A DNA stretch of 64,000 nt, taken from positions 116,700 to 180,699 of the forward strand of contig NZ_JBAIYU010000031.1 in the NCBI RefSeq assembly GCF_036763085.1. Direction: 5' to 3'. The first letter of the stretch is position 1. Every line of letters begins with the position of its first letter. The notes beneath the pieces were generated by a model. The model made no database searches and was not told where the DNA came from. It saw only the letters and a list, made by a program, of their open reading frames with translations. Positions 8,574 through 19,443 of this stretch are shown here, piece by piece. The translations under genes and the position numbers were made by a program. The stretch is from JBAIYU01 sp036763085. Its GTDB lineage: Bacteria > Bacillota > Negativicutes > DSM-1736 > Dendrosporobacteraceae.

Positions 8574-9566
8574 ATGGAACTAAAACAATTAGGCGAATTC
8601 GGTCTTATTGACCTACTAAAAGAGAACACGATTATCGATCCAGCTTCTGTTATTCTTGGTATTGGGGATGATGCTGCAGTTTTGCTGCCGACTCCGCGTC
8701 AGTTACAATTATTATCAACCGATATGCTGGTAGAAAACGTTCATTTTGACTTAAACACGACAACACCCTATCAACTTGGTTACAAGGCTATTGCTGTTAA
8801 TTTAAGCGATATTGCCGCTATGGGGGGGGCTCCAAAGCATTTAGTTATATCAATAGCAATCCCCAATACGATATCAGCGGATTTTGTTTTGAATTTATAT
8901 AAAGGTATGAAAGAGATATGCCGGCAATTTAAAGTAAATATAGTTGGCGGGGACACTGTAGCCAGCAAAAATGGTCTTGTTATAAATGTTGCAGTAATAG
9001 GTGAAGTTGAACCAGCTCAATTACAAAGACGATCTGGCGCTAGGCCTGGTGATTTTGTTGTTGTTACAGGTATGCTTGGAAATTCTGCAGCTGGGTTGGA
9101 CCTACTTACAAAGGGTAACTGGGAAGAACTTGATTTTGCTTGGCCATTAGTAACTAGCCATCTCACTCCGAAGCCTCAGGTATGCGCTGGAAGAGTTATA
9201 GCAGCATATTCTAACAGCATGGATGATATAAGCGACGGATTAGCAAGTGAGGCAAATGAAATAGCTAAAGCTAGCAATGTTGGCCTTAGACTGTTTTCTC
9301 AAAAGATCCCAATAGCGACAGAAGTATATCAAGCTGCAGGCTTTCTAAAGCGCCCAGAGTTAGATTATGCTTTATACGGGGGTGAAGATTACCAGTTGAT
9401 CTTCACAATTGATCCAGATAAATACAGTTTGTTACCTTTAGAAGAGATAGGTGAGACTTTAACAATTATTGGGGATGTTATTGATGGATCAGCTAAAGTT
9501 GAGCTTGTCGAATCCTCTGGAAAAGTTGTACAATTAGAGGCTAGAGGATACAATCATTTTAAATAG
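8574..9566 (+). CDS. thiL: Thiamine-monophosphate kinase
   Basis: Phosphorylates thiamine monophosphate to the active diphosphate. It shows the PurM/ThiL-family motifs GIGDDAAVL near residue 30, STDMLVENVHFD, NLSDIAAMGG, VGGDTV, SMDDISDGL and YGGEDYQL. The start at ATG 8574 gives 330 aa, the family norm, with GGGTGG upstream. Longer in-frame starts at 8541 lack support. It is 11 nt from tsaE, so thiL leads an operon with the t6A genes and rimI, a common Firmicutes order. Confidence 0.95.
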   Translation: MELKQLGEFGLIDLLKENTIIDPASVILGIGDDAAVLLPTPRQLQLLSTDMLVENVHFDLNTTTPYQLGYKAIAVNLSDIAAMGGAPKHLVISIAIPNTISADFVLNLYKGMKEICRQFKVNIVGGDTVASKNGLVINVAVIGEVEPAQLQRRSGARPGDFVVVTGMLGNSAAGLDLLTKGNWEELDFAWPLVTSHLTPKPQVCAGRVIAAYSNSMDDISDGLASEANEIAKASNVGLRLFSQKIPIATEVYQAAGFLKRPELDYALYGGEDYQLIFTIDPDKYSLLPLEEIGETLTIIGDVIDGSAKVELVESSGKVVQLEARGYNHFK

Positions 9567-9577
9567 AAGGTGTTTCG

Positions 9578-10075
9578 ATGTTTATATTTAAAACTTGTTC
9601 GCCAGAAGAGACTTTTGATTTTGGCAGACAAATTGCAAAACATACTTCAGATGGCTTTAAAATTTGTCTTAAAGGCGACTTAGGAGCTGGTAAGACACTT
9701 TTAGTCCAGGGAATAGCTGCTGAACTTAAGGCGACTGATGATGTTACAAGCCCTACTTTTAGTATTTTAAATATTTATAACGCCAAGTTGACTATTTATC
9801 ATTTTGATCTATATCGATTAGACAGGACTGAAGAGTTATTTGATATTGGTTTTTATGAATATATTAATTGCGGCGGTCTGACCATTATTGAATGGCCGGA
9901 TAAATTCATTGAGGAAATGCCTCAAGAGCATTTGTGGATCGAAATAAAACCTGGTGATATAACTACTGAAAGACTTATTGAAGTTAAATCAAATGGTGTT
10001 AAGTATCAACAGGTTTGCGAGGAGTTGAAAACTGTTGCCAATTCTTGCTTTAGATACGGCCACCCTTGTGTCTAG
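9578..10075 (+). CDS. tsaE: tRNA t6A biosynthesis ATPase TsaE
   Basis: Small P-loop ATPase of the threonylcarbamoyl-adenosine (t6A) complex. Walker A is GDLGAGKTLLVQG (about residues 38-50), followed by VTSPTFSILNIY and YHFDLYRL, all family hallmarks. Length 165 aa. Its 3' end overlaps tsaB by 41 nt in another frame, so the two are coupled. Confidence 0.95.
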   Translation: MFIFKTCSPEETFDFGRQIAKHTSDGFKICLKGDLGAGKTLLVQGIAAELKATDDVTSPTFSILNIYNAKLTIYHFDLYRLDRTEELFDIGFYEYINCGGLTIIEWPDKFIEEMPQEHLWIEIKPGDITTERLIEVKSNGVKYQQVCEELKTVANSCFRYGHPCV

Positions 10076-10742
10076 CGTAGCTTTAGCTACACAGGATACA
10101 CTGGTGGCTGAGTTAACAATTCAAACTAAATTAACTCATTCAGAATTGCTAATGCCTCATATATCACAGATTTTGTCTGCTGCGAAACTAAATAAGAGTG
10201 ATTTAAAAGCAATAGCAGTCAGTATTGGGCCAGGCTCTTTTACAGGACTAAGAATAGGTTTAGCTACGGCAAAAGCAATAGCGTATGCTCTTAATATTCC
10301 GCTTGTCGGTGTGCCAACGTTAACAGCGCTTGCTTATAATTGTCCAGTGCCGGAAGTTTATTTGGCGCCTATGCTTGATGCGCAGAAAAATAACGTTTAT
10401 ACGGCGTTATATCGATGGGAAAGTGGAGAACTTCGCGAGCTTCAGCCTGCCCAAGTCGGTATGTTTGACGAAGTGCTTGAGAAACTGACAGTTTTAAATA
10501 AACCTGTAATGGTTATGGGTGAGGCTGCAGTAATGAAAAAAGAACACATTATTTCATATGGAGATAATATACTTCTAGCACCTGCTCATTTAATAATTCC
10601 AAGAGCAGCAAGTGTAGCTGTTCTTGGTCATAAAATGCTAAATTCCGAATTAAAGAATGACGTAATGACATTAGAACCGTTATATATAAGAAGGTCTGAA
10701 GCTGAAGAATTGTGGGAACGACGCAATGGAGTTTGTGGATGA
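10035..10742 (+). CDS. tsaB: tRNA t6A biosynthesis protein TsaB
   Basis: ASKHA-fold partner of TsaD, 235 aa. The N-terminus PILALDTATLVSSVAL and SIGPGSFTGLRIGLATAKAIA are diagnostic. The start is TTG, with GAGGAG about 10 nt upstream inside tsaE. It overlaps rimI by 4 nt (ATGA). TsaB, TsaE and TsaD together load the threonylcarbamoyl group onto A37 of ANN-reading tRNAs. Confidence 0.95.
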   Translation: MPILALDTATLVSSVALATQDTLVAELTIQTKLTHSELLMPHISQILSAAKLNKSDLKAIAVSIGPGSFTGLRIGLATAKAIAYALNIPLVGVPTLTALAYNCPVPEVYLAPMLDAQKNNVYTALYRWESGELRELQPAQVGMFDEVLEKLTVLNKPVMVMGEAAVMKKEHIISYGDNILLAPAHLIIPRAASVAVLGHKMLNSELKNDVMTLEPLYIRRSEAEELWERRNGVCG

Positions 10743-11182
10743 ATGAAATAATTATTCGACCGATGTTAGCGGAAGATATTGAGGATGTTTTGGCTGTTGA
10801 GGTTCTTTCTTTTTCTACGCCTTGGTCGCAAGACGCGTTTGAATCGGAAATAACTAATAAGCTCGCCTATTATCTTGTGCTTGAAGATAATAGGCAAGTA
10901 ATAGGGTACGCCGGAATGTGGCTGATTTTAGATGAGGCGCATATTACAAATATAGCTATTATCCCTCAGTACCGCAGAAGTGGCTTGGGCGAGAAACTTC
11001 TGCTTGAAATGATACAGAAGGCTAAGCTGCATGGCGCAGCCAGTATGACCTTGGAAGTTAGGGTATCTAACAATGCTGCGCAGTGTTTGTATGAGAAGCT
11101 AGGTTTTGAAAAACGTGGTATTAGAAAGCAGTATTATACTGATACGAAAGAAGATGCGCTTATTATGTGGGCGGAATTTTGA
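10739..11182 (+). CDS. rimI: Ribosomal-protein-alanine N-acetyltransferase
   Basis: GNAT-fold acetyltransferase of 147 aa. It starts MNEIIIRPMLAEDIEDVLAVE, with the acetyl-CoA loop motif PQYRRSGLGEKLL and the AQCLYEKLGFEKRGIRKQYY region typical of RimI. ATG 10739 (GGAG upstream, ATGA overlap with tsaB) is preferred over a longer frame from 10712. The t6A-gene neighbourhood is the classical one for rimI. The S18 substrate is inferred from family. Confidence 0.92.
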   Translation: MNEIIIRPMLAEDIEDVLAVEVLSFSTPWSQDAFESEITNKLAYYLVLEDNRQVIGYAGMWLILDEAHITNIAIIPQYRRSGLGEKLLLEMIQKAKLHGAASMTLEVRVSNNAAQCLYEKLGFEKRGIRKQYYTDTKEDALIMWAEF

Positions 11183-11206
11183 TGGTATATAATTGGTAAC
11201 CTGCGT

Positions 11207-11230
11207 AAAAAAAAGACCGCTTTCGCGGTC
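11207..11230 (-). terminator. Terminator for the SASP gene
   Basis: The GACCGC/GCGGTC stem with a TTTC loop (11215-11230) is followed on the minus strand by eight T. A second GC-rich hairpin (11292-11308) lies closer to the SASP stop but lacks a T run. On the plus strand the hairpin is not followed by T, although rimI and SASP converge here. Confidence 0.75.
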
Positions 11231-11315
11231 AAAGGGTGATTGGTTTTTATAGAATATGCACTATGGCACAAATGTGCTACACAAAAGTTTATGGGCGGCA
11301 ATGCCGCCCAATCGG

Positions 11316-11516
11316 TTATTTCAGTGTTGATTCGTACTGCTCAATCATCCGGCGAACCATTTGGCCACCTACACGACCGCAGTCTGCGGAAGTCATTGTA
11401 GACCATCCTGATGAACGAACATGTTCCGCAATTCCTAGTTCTGATGCTACTTCGAATTTCATTCGATCTAGAGCGTTTTCACTGGCAGGATTTACAGGTC
11501 TATTTGATCTTGCCAT
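11316..11516 (-). CDS. Alpha/beta-type small acid-soluble spore protein
   Basis: A DNA-coating spore protein of 66 aa. Both family signatures are present: MKFEVASELGIAE, which contains the GPR protease cleavage site, and GRVGGQMVRRMIEQYE. The start ATG 11516 has GGAGGG upstream. A longer frame to 11636 lacks both family similarity and a ribosome site. It lies opposite to its neighbours, between rimI and tsaD. It proves that the lineage makes endospores or recently did. Expression is expected in the forespore under sigma-G, but I could not assign a promoter confidently. Confidence 0.95.
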   Translation of the reverse strand: MARSNRPVNPASENALDRMKFEVASELGIAEHVRSSGWSTMTSADCGRVGGQMVRRMIEQYESTLK

Positions 11517-11623
11517 TTGAATCCCTCCTTTCGAGTGATTTATTATCACTCTATCTGTAATTTGTGTATTTTCAGTTTTAATAATACGTGTAATTAAATA
11601 GCAAAAAGATGGAGGCATCTGCC

Positions 11624-12664
11624 TTGAATAGTTCATTAAACCAAATCAATAGCAATTATTATACATTAGCATTAGAGACAAGTTGTGATGAAACTTCAGC
11701 AGCGGTTGTTCTTAATGGGCGAAAAGTATTATCAAACATTATATCTTCTCAAATTCCGGTGCACCAAAAATTTGGTGGCGTTGTTCCTGAAATAGCATCA
11801 CGTAAGCATATTGAAAATGTTATACCTGTTGTAGATGAAGCTTTAAGGCAAGCTGAAGTGTCATTAAAGGACATTACGGCAATTGGAGTAACCTACGGAC
11901 CAGGTTTAGTTGGGGCTTTATTAGTTGGCGTTGCCGCGGCAAAGGCTCTTTCGTTTGCGTCTGATATTCCGTTAATTGGAGTCAACCATCTAGAAGGGCA
12001 TATTTTTGCTAATTTTTTGTCGCACAGTGAGCTAGAGCCGCCATTTATGGCTCTTGTAGTTTCAGGTGGACATACATCACTAGTTTATGTTAAAGACTAT
12101 AACAATTTTGAACTAGTTGGTCAGACTCGCGATGATGCGGCTGGTGAAGCTTTTGATAAAGTTGCCCGAGTAATGGGGTTACCTTACCCAGGAGGACCAT
12201 ATATTGATCAGTTGGCTGCGCAAGGTAATCCTTCTGCTATTAGCTTTCCGCGAGCCTTGAGTGAAAAAGGCAGCTTTGAGTTCAGTTTTAGCGGGCTTAA
12301 ATCAGCAGTTCTAAACTATCTAAATAGCGCGGCACAGCGCGGGGAACAGATCAATCAAGCTGATGTTGCTGCGAGTTTTCAAACTGCAGTAGTAGACGTT
12401 TTGGTTTCGAAAGCTCTGCAAGCAGCCGAGCATTATAATGTAAATAAGCTTGTCTTAGCAGGTGGTGTTGCTGCAAATAGTATGCTTAAAAATAGATTGG
12501 AAAGCGATTGTACGGCAAGCGGCATTAAGCTATATTATCCAAGCCCAATATTATGTACCGATAATGCGGCAATGATAGCGTGCAGGGCGTATTATCAATA
12601 CCAAGGTGGCAAAATTGCAGATTTATATCTAAATGCAGTACCTTCGCTCAAAATAGGGCAATAA
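11624..12664 (+). CDS. tsaD: tRNA N6-adenosine threonylcarbamoyltransferase
   Basis: Catalytic Kae1-family subunit of t6A synthesis. It shows [15 protein letters not shown] at the N-terminus, the metal motif [28 protein letters not shown] and [14 protein letters not shown] 11624 is preferred because GGAGG (11611-11615) sits 8 nt upstream; ATG 11609 overlaps that site. Product 346 aa. It is separated from tsaB-tsaE-rimI by the convergent SASP gene, so it has its own promoter. Confidence 0.95.
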   Translation: MNSSLNQINSNYYTLALETSCDETSAAVVLNGRKVLSNIISSQIPVHQKFGGVVPEIASRKHIENVIPVVDEALRQAEVSLKDITAIGVTYGPGLVGALLVGVAAAKALSFASDIPLIGVNHLEGHIFANFLSHSELEPPFMALVVSGGHTSLVYVKDYNNFELVGQTRDDAAGEAFDKVARVMGLPYPGGPYIDQLAAQGNPSAISFPRALSEKGSFEFSFSGLKSAVLNYLNSAAQRGEQINQADVAASFQTAVVDVLVSKALQAAEHYNVNKLVLAGGVAANSMLKNRLESDCTASGIKLYYPSPILCTDNAAMIACRAYYQYQGGKIADLYLNAVPSLKIGQ

Positions 12665-12771
12665 CTGTGGAAAAGTGTCGAATTATAATTTGTGGATACT
12701 GTGGATAAGTAGAAAATAGGGCCATTAATAAGTGTAGTGAATGTGTATAACTTTGTGGATATTGTGGATAA
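12665..12771 (+). other. Cluster of six DnaA-box-like 9-mers
   Basis: Two perfect TGTGGATAA boxes (12700-12708, 12763-12771) and four with one mismatch (12666, 12691, 12742, 12754) lie in 106 bp, all in the same orientation. This is far denser than chance. It is not next to dnaA in this window, so it may be a DnaA-titration or regulatory cluster rather than oriC. An AT-rich stretch (12772-12860) follows. Confidence 0.65.
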
Positions 12772-12887
12772 ATCTAAAAGTGATATTGACTTTTATTAAA
12801 TAAAAAAAGTTTACGCGAAAAGGAATTTTGTGACTAAAGGTTGAATAAAAATTAATTTAGTAATATGCCTGGAGGATGGATAGGAAA

Positions 12888-14309
12888 ATGGGAGTTATTG
12901 GAGATGTATGCCGTAAGATAACTGTATTAACCATTGCGCAAATTGAAATACTGGATAAACTCAGCGGTATCTTTCCTTTAGTGTGCGATTTAGCACACGC
13001 TCAATTAACTATTTATACTAAGGCTACCGATGAAAATTTATTGGTTATTGCTGCCCAGTTTAGACCGAATACAAGCTTTAGCCAATATAAACCCAATTTG
13101 CTTGGAACTACTGTTTATTCAACTGAGGAGCCATTAATTTGGCGTACTATGTCTACAGGACAGCCTATCTGCGGTCAGAGAGAATGGGCACTCGGAATGT
13201 TGATGGAGATGCAGACCTACCCGATAAGGGATTATGATGGTAACATTATTGCAGTAGTTAGTTTTGAAACAAGTCATGAAGAGATTCGTACTGAAGGATA
13301 TAATATTCTGCTTGATACTGCCTATAAACTTCTTATTAATGCAAGATCACCTTTTGATGGAAAACTTCATCGCGCACTTTCGGCAAGTGATGGCATTATA
13401 ATAACGGATGACCGTGGTAAAATAATTTTTGCAAACGGTGCTTCAAGCAGTATTTATAAGATATTGGGAGTTGGACGGTTAGTTGGTCGCTATATTTACG
13501 ATAAGCAGATAAATATGCGCTATACTAAAAAAACAACTTCTAGTCAAATGCCCTATGAGAGCGAATTGGAGGCAGGCAATTTAATCTTAGTCCAGCGAAC
13601 CATTCCGATCATTCAGGGAGGGCAGGTCTTACGCACTGTAATTGTTGTTTCAGACGTAACTGAACTCAAAAAAAAGGAAAAAGAGTTACTAATAAAATCC
13701 GCGGTAATCCAAGAGATTCACCATAGAGTCAAAAATAATCTTCAGACGATTGCCAGTTTACTGAGGCTTCAGGCTAGGCGGACTAAGTCTACTGAAGTTA
13801 AGGCGGCACTGCGTGAGAGTGTTAACCGAATTTTGAGTATTTCAGTGGTTCATGAATTTTTATCACAGCAGGATGCTGAGATAATAGATGTTGCTGAAGT
13901 TGCGAAAAATATCCTGGATCTAGTTATCCAAAACATGTTAGAGCCAGACTTTAACTTACAAACCGTCTTCAATGGCGAAACGGTAATACTGCCGTCGGAG
14001 CAAGCAAGCAGCTTAGCCTTAGTGATTAATGAGCTTATCCAAAATTCAATAGAACACGGTTTTATTGGCAGGCCGGAAGGTCTCATTGGTGTGGATATAA
14101 GCACGAATCCAGACACTTATCGTATCGAAATATACGATAATGGTATTGGACTGCCAGAAGATTTTAACTCACAGGCGTCCAAAAGTTTGGGGCTTCAAAT
14201 TGTAAGAACTTTAATTGAGGATGACTTAGGCGGCACTTTTGAATTGTATGCTGATAAGGGTACGCACGCGCGTATCGCAATTCCTAGAACCATTGAGGGA
14301 GGAAGATAA
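12888..14309 (+). CDS. PdtaS/EutW-like sensor histidine kinase (HisKA_2)
   Basis: Soluble kinase of 473 aa without membrane segments. The N-terminal ~150 residues resemble the GAF-like H_kinase_N domain of PdtaS. A PAS-like region follows (SDGIIITDDRGKIIFANGASS, about 165-270). Then comes a HisKA_2 phosphoacceptor with EIHHRVKNNLQTIASLLRLQ (His near 278) and an HATPase with ELIQNSIEHGF, DNGIGLP and SLGLQIV. The start is ATG 12888, since ATG 12876 touches GGAGG. An ANTAR response regulator follows after 2 nt, so the pair probably controls transcript elongation. The ligand is unknown. Confidence 0.9.
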   Translation: MGVIGDVCRKITVLTIAQIEILDKLSGIFPLVCDLAHAQLTIYTKATDENLLVIAAQFRPNTSFSQYKPNLLGTTVYSTEEPLIWRTMSTGQPICGQREWALGMLMEMQTYPIRDYDGNIIAVVSFETSHEEIRTEGYNILLDTAYKLLINARSPFDGKLHRALSASDGIIITDDRGKIIFANGASSSIYKILGVGRLVGRYIYDKQINMRYTKKTTSSQMPYESELEAGNLILVQRTIPIIQGGQVLRTVIVVSDVTELKKKEKELLIKSAVIQEIHHRVKNNLQTIASLLRLQARRTKSTEVKAALRESVNRILSISVVHEFLSQQDAEIIDVAEVAKNILDLVIQNMLEPDFNLQTVFNGETVILPSEQASSLALVINELIQNSIEHGFIGRPEGLIGVDISTNPDTYRIEIYDNGIGLPEDFNSQASKSLGLQIVRTLIEDDLGGTFELYADKGTHARIAIPRTIEGGR

Positions 14310-14311
14310 AA

Positions 14312-14899
14312 ATGCAACAATTGCGTGTAGTTATTGCTGATAATGAATCAATAATTAGAATGGATTTAAAAGAGATACTTGAAGAAGCCGGTCATATTGT
14401 TGTCGGCGAGGCTACTGACGGGCTGAAGGCTATTGAACTAACGCGCAAGTATCGTCCTGATTTGGTTATTATGGATATTAAAATGCCTGAAATGGATGGC
14501 ATTACAGCTGCTAAAGCTATTTCTAACGAAAAAATTTCGCCAGTACTTCTGCTAACAGCTTTCAGCCAAAAAGAAATTGTTGAAAAAGCGAAAGATTCCG
14601 GTGTCTTAGCGTATTTAGTAAAACCGGTCAAAGAAACAAATCTTTTTCCTGCTATTGAAATCGCATTATCACGGTTTCAGGAATTTGCTGAATTAGAGCA
14701 AGAGTTGGAAGATGTAAAAAACTCTCTTGAAACTCGCAAAATCCTTGACCGAGCTAAAGGGATACTGATGGATGCGTATAATCTAAATGAAACTGAAGCA
14801 TACCGTCGTATTCAGCAATATAGTATGAGTAAGAGAAAGTCTATTAGAGATGTAGCTCAAGCGATAGTTGACTCTGTTACCAAGAAGAAGGAAAAATAG
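14312..14899 (+). CDS. ANTAR-domain response regulator (RNA-binding antiterminator)
   Basis: A 195-aa regulator. The receiver domain (1-120) has acidic residues near position 11, the phosphoacceptor Asp near residue 55 in DLVIMDIKMPEMDG, and LVKPVKE. A coiled linker follows, then a C-terminal ANTAR domain: LETRKILDRAKGILMD, LNETEAYRRIQQYSM and SKRKSIRDVAQAIV. ANTAR proteins (AmiR, NasR, EutV, PdtaR) bind paired hexaloop hairpins in leaders and prevent termination. Its kinase is the gene 2 nt upstream. I found no convincing paired hexaloop target in this window. Confidence 0.93.
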   Translation: MQQLRVVIADNESIIRMDLKEILEEAGHIVVGEATDGLKAIELTRKYRPDLVIMDIKMPEMDGITAAKAISNEKISPVLLLTAFSQKEIVEKAKDSGVLAYLVKPVKETNLFPAIEIALSRFQEFAELEQELEDVKNSLETRKILDRAKGILMDAYNLNETEAYRRIQQYSMSKRKSIRDVAQAIVDSVTKKKEK

Positions 14900-14900
14900 C

Positions 14901-14963
14901 AATTAGCCTGAACTGTTAGGTTTAAATTAATTAAGCATAGCAGTTCAGGCTAATTCTTTTTTT
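14901..14963 (+). terminator. Terminator after the ANTAR regulator
   Basis: A perfect 15-bp stem (14901-14915 with 14941-14955) with a 25-nt AT-rich loop, then seven T. A second 12-bp hairpin (14966-14977 with 14983-14994) follows without a T run. Confidence 0.88.
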
Positions 14964-14994
14964 GCCCCAATAAGAAGAATAACTTCTTATTGGG

Positions 14995-15209
14995 ATAAGT
15001 TCTATCAAACTCCGCCTAAATTAAGATCTCACTTTATATGGGCCAGTCAATGTAAAATGTAAAAGCTAAAAAACTGACTAAATTAAAGAAATTCGTAATA
15101 ATAAAGCGAATTCAAGTGTTAATTTTAAAAAAAAATTAGCATAAGCCTTATTTTTCCGTTTATTGCTCTTGATTTTTGGCAATGAATTATATTATGATAA
15201 TTTATGGAA
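14995..15209. other. AT-rich intergenic region before groES
   Basis: Between the second hairpin and the CIRCE operator I see no gene. A plausible groES promoter lies at its end: TTGATT (15169-15174) and TATGAT (15193-15198), spaced 18 bp. Confidence 0.5.
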
Positions 15210-15236
15210 TTAGCACTCGCGATTGGTGAGTGCTAA
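15210..15236 (+). promoter_or_regulatory. CIRCE operator (HrcA binding site)
   Basis: A perfect TTAGCACTC - N9 - GAGTGCTAA inverted repeat, placed just downstream of the predicted promoter. HrcA should repress groESL here until heat shock. Confidence 0.97.
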
Positions 15237-15266
15237 CAAATAAACTAATAATATAAGACATCATAA

Positions 15267-15566
<300 letters not shown>

Positions 15567-15569
15567 TAA

Positions 15570-17242
<1,673 letters not shown>

Positions 17243-17252
17243 AGAGCCTGAG

Positions 17253-17271
17253 ATCCCAGAAAATCTGGGAT
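17253..17271 (+). other. Hairpin just inside the left junction
   Basis: An 8-bp perfect stem with an AAA loop, 13 nt after the groEL stop and inside the element. It has no T run. It may partly replace the displaced groEL terminator or protect int. Confidence 0.45.
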
Positions 17272-17304
17272 TCCAAGCTCGATGTTAAGCCCAATGCTCA
17301 CATT

Positions 17305-17312
17305 TTGACCAC
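17305..17312 (+). repeat. TTGACCAC repeat, left end (possible Int arm site)
   Basis: The same 8-mer occurs twice at the other end (30741-30748, 30752-30759), with a one-mismatch copy at 30711. End-clustered short repeats are typical of arm-type integrase sites. Confidence 0.4.
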
Positions 17313-17325
17313 ATAAAGAATATTT

Positions 17326-18495
17326 TTAGAGGCAGCTCATTAGTTCGCTAAACTTTTGAGCTGCCTCTTTCTTCTTTGTTCTTGTGACGTGGAGGTAAAC
17401 CTTTCTTGTGATTTCATCATCAGAGTGACCAAGCCGCTCCATAATCTCCTCAAGCCCAACACCAGCCTCAGCCAGCAGGGAAGTGTGTGTATGCCGTAAC
17501 GAGTGGGGCGTGAGGTTTGTGCTTAACCCACTCAGTTTTAAGAGCCTTGCCATTCGATTCTCTACAAACTTGATATAGTGAGGGTAGCCAAATTTATCTT
17601 CTGTTTTTGTAAATATAAAGTTCTTGTCGTGATAAGTCTCGCGGTGTTTCATTCTTATAATATTTTGTTTTAAACGGTGACGCTCAAGTTCTTGGATAAC
17701 AAGCTTGTCCACTTCAATCGTGCGCTTTGAGCTGCCAGTCTTAGGTGTCTGGAGCTTGTATTTTACAGTGTTGTTGCTTGGGTTGTAGTACGTCTTAGTA
17801 ATAGTGATTGTTTCTTCATCAGAATCGATATCAGTCCATTTAAGGGCGCATAATTCACCGACCCTTATACCAGTATAGGCCAAAGTCAGGAAGATTGCGT
17901 AATCGCCTTCTAGGCCCTTTTCGCGAGCTGTTCTGAGTAAGACAGCTAATTCCTCTTTTTCGAGATACTTCGGGATTTCAGTCTCTTGCTCTAGTTCTTC
18001 GACCGTTTTCTGCACACGTGGAATACGAGCATATTGTGTAGGGTCATCTTTTCTTATTTTCAGCTCGACAGCTTTCTTGAAGATCATGCGGCCGGTGCCG
18101 TGGATACCAGCAAGAGTATTTTCGGCATAACCATCTTTTTTAAGGTCAGTTAGAGCTTTCTGATATATGCGGGGAGTAATGTCCTTGATTTTTGTGTTTG
18201 CGTCAAATAGCGCAACCAGGCAATTGCTTTCATGCCTTCTAACTCTAACAGAACTCTCTTTAACGTTGTCACCATATAGCTCCAGCCACTCGTTCACAAA
18301 TTGTTCAAACGTTATATCTTGCTCTTTAACATAGGTGCCATCCTCAACTTCTCGTAAGACCTCCGCAGATGCCAACTGGGCATCCTTTTTTGTTTTAAAG
18401 CCGCTTACTGTTTTTTGATCTCTTCTGCCATCCGGCTTTCTGCCAATATCTATGGTATAAGACCATGTAGAACCACGTTTGCGGAAATATGCCAT
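17326..18495 (-). CDS. int: Tyrosine recombinase integrase
   Basis: A 389-aa phage/ICE-type integrase. The N-terminal arm-binding domain (about 1-55) has RKRGSTWSYTIDIGRKPDGRRDQKTVSGF. A SAM-like core-binding domain lies about residues 60-165. The catalytic domain has ALTYTGIRVGELCALKW (first Arg), LTPHSLRHTHTSLL (His-x-x-Arg), ERLGHSD and the nucleophile in KVYLHVT. All catalytic residues are present. It points out of the element towards attL and groEL, so transcription is convergent with groEL. Confidence 0.96.
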   Translation of the reverse strand: MAYFRKRGSTWSYTIDIGRKPDGRRDQKTVSGFKTKKDAQLASAEVLREVEDGTYVKEQDITFEQFVNEWLELYGDNVKESSVRVRRHESNCLVALFDANTKIKDITPRIYQKALTDLKKDGYAENTLAGIHGTGRMIFKKAVELKIRKDDPTQYARIPRVQKTVEELEQETEIPKYLEKEELAVLLRTAREKGLEGDYAIFLTLAYTGIRVGELCALKWTDIDSDEETITITKTYYNPSNNTVKYKLQTPKTGSSKRTIEVDKLVIQELERHRLKQNIIRMKHRETYHDKNFIFTKTEDKFGYPHYIKFVENRMARLLKLSGLSTNLTPHSLRHTHTSLLAEAGVGLEEIMERLGHSDDEITRKVYLHVTRTKKKEAAQKFSELMSCL

Positions 18496-18525
18496 ATATA
18501 CTCCTCCATTATAAGGTGAAATTCA

Positions 18526-18813
18526 TTATGCCGATTTCTTATTTTGCTTTTGCAATTTTAGGGCTTCGATCCAAGCAATAAAGTCATGCTTGTCGACTCT
18601 CTTGGAATTTCCGATGTCGAAGTTCGGGATTCCGCCATCAGAGGGGTGGAATTGGAACAATTCATAAACTCGGCGTCGGGAAATATGTAAGTAGTCGGCG
18701 ATATCCTGAGCTGTCAGGATGTCTGACATAGAATCAAGATTTCTATTCATTCGACGAGGTTTTGAATGAGTGCCATTGCATTCGGTTAGTTTTGTTGCAT
18801 TTAAAGTAGTCAC
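18526..18813 (-). CDS. Excisionase-like helix-turn-helix protein
   Basis: The C-terminal part is a MerR/AlpA-type HTH: MSDILTAQDIADYLHISRRRVYELFQ and DIGNSKRVDKHDFIAWIEALK. Such small proteins next to integrases act as excisionases or directionality factors. The frame is open back to 18969. GTG 18813 is chosen because AAGGAG lies 11 nt upstream, giving 95 aa. ATG starts nearer the domain have no ribosome site. It lies 30 nt upstream of int on the same strand. Confidence 0.8.
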   Translation of the reverse strand: MTTLNATKLTECNGTHSKPRRMNRNLDSMSDILTAQDIADYLHISRRRVYELFQFHPSDGGIPNFDIGNSKRVDKHDFIAWIEALKLQKQNKKSA

Positions 18814-19443
18814 GATTATATCCGCTCCTTCAGCATAATAGGTTAATAAACACGAAGGCACCAATTGGACACGGTCAATCAAATCATTCGTAGTGACGAT
18901 GACTTGATTAGACAATGCGCAATTGGCGCCTTTTAGCTGAAAGTGTATTAACAAGTTGCTAGTGAGCAAATTTACTCAAAGCCGCTTGACTTATCATAAG
19001 TATTCAATTGTATTCTAACACAGGATTGAAATTACGTCAACATATTATGTCGTATTTGTAAAAAATTACTTCATGAGTTAATCGTTCAATTCACGAGTCT
19101 GCTGTTTGGATAACTTTGTGCTGTGATCGACACTAAAAGTATTCTGTAGCATAATTTCATGTATTCTACATTCAGATGTACTGCAGTGCCGGAGCAAGAA
19201 TTTGCACAACTGGCTTCCATTGCTCGCGTTATAAGCTGTCGATCTGCAGATGGCCGCTATTCACTGCCGTCCAGGCTCTGTTAGTAATTTTATGTGCGGC
19301 AAATAATGTCTTCCTTGCTGCTTGTTCCACTCTGCCAGATTCCCGTGATAGGTAGTCTGCCGGATTGAACATAGAAGGCAAACGTTTGACGGTGTCCTTT
19401 ACTGAGTTCGATTAAATATAATGTAACTCCCTTGGTCTGTTCG
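18814..19443. other. Non-coding stretch of the element
   Basis: I see no supported gene in these 630 bases. Stop codons are frequent in all frames. It probably holds the promoter region of xis-int and decayed sequence. Confidence 0.4.

Noticed and set aside
11236..11520. Plus-strand frame opposite the SASP gene
   Set aside because: Shadow of a clear SASP gene on the minus strand.
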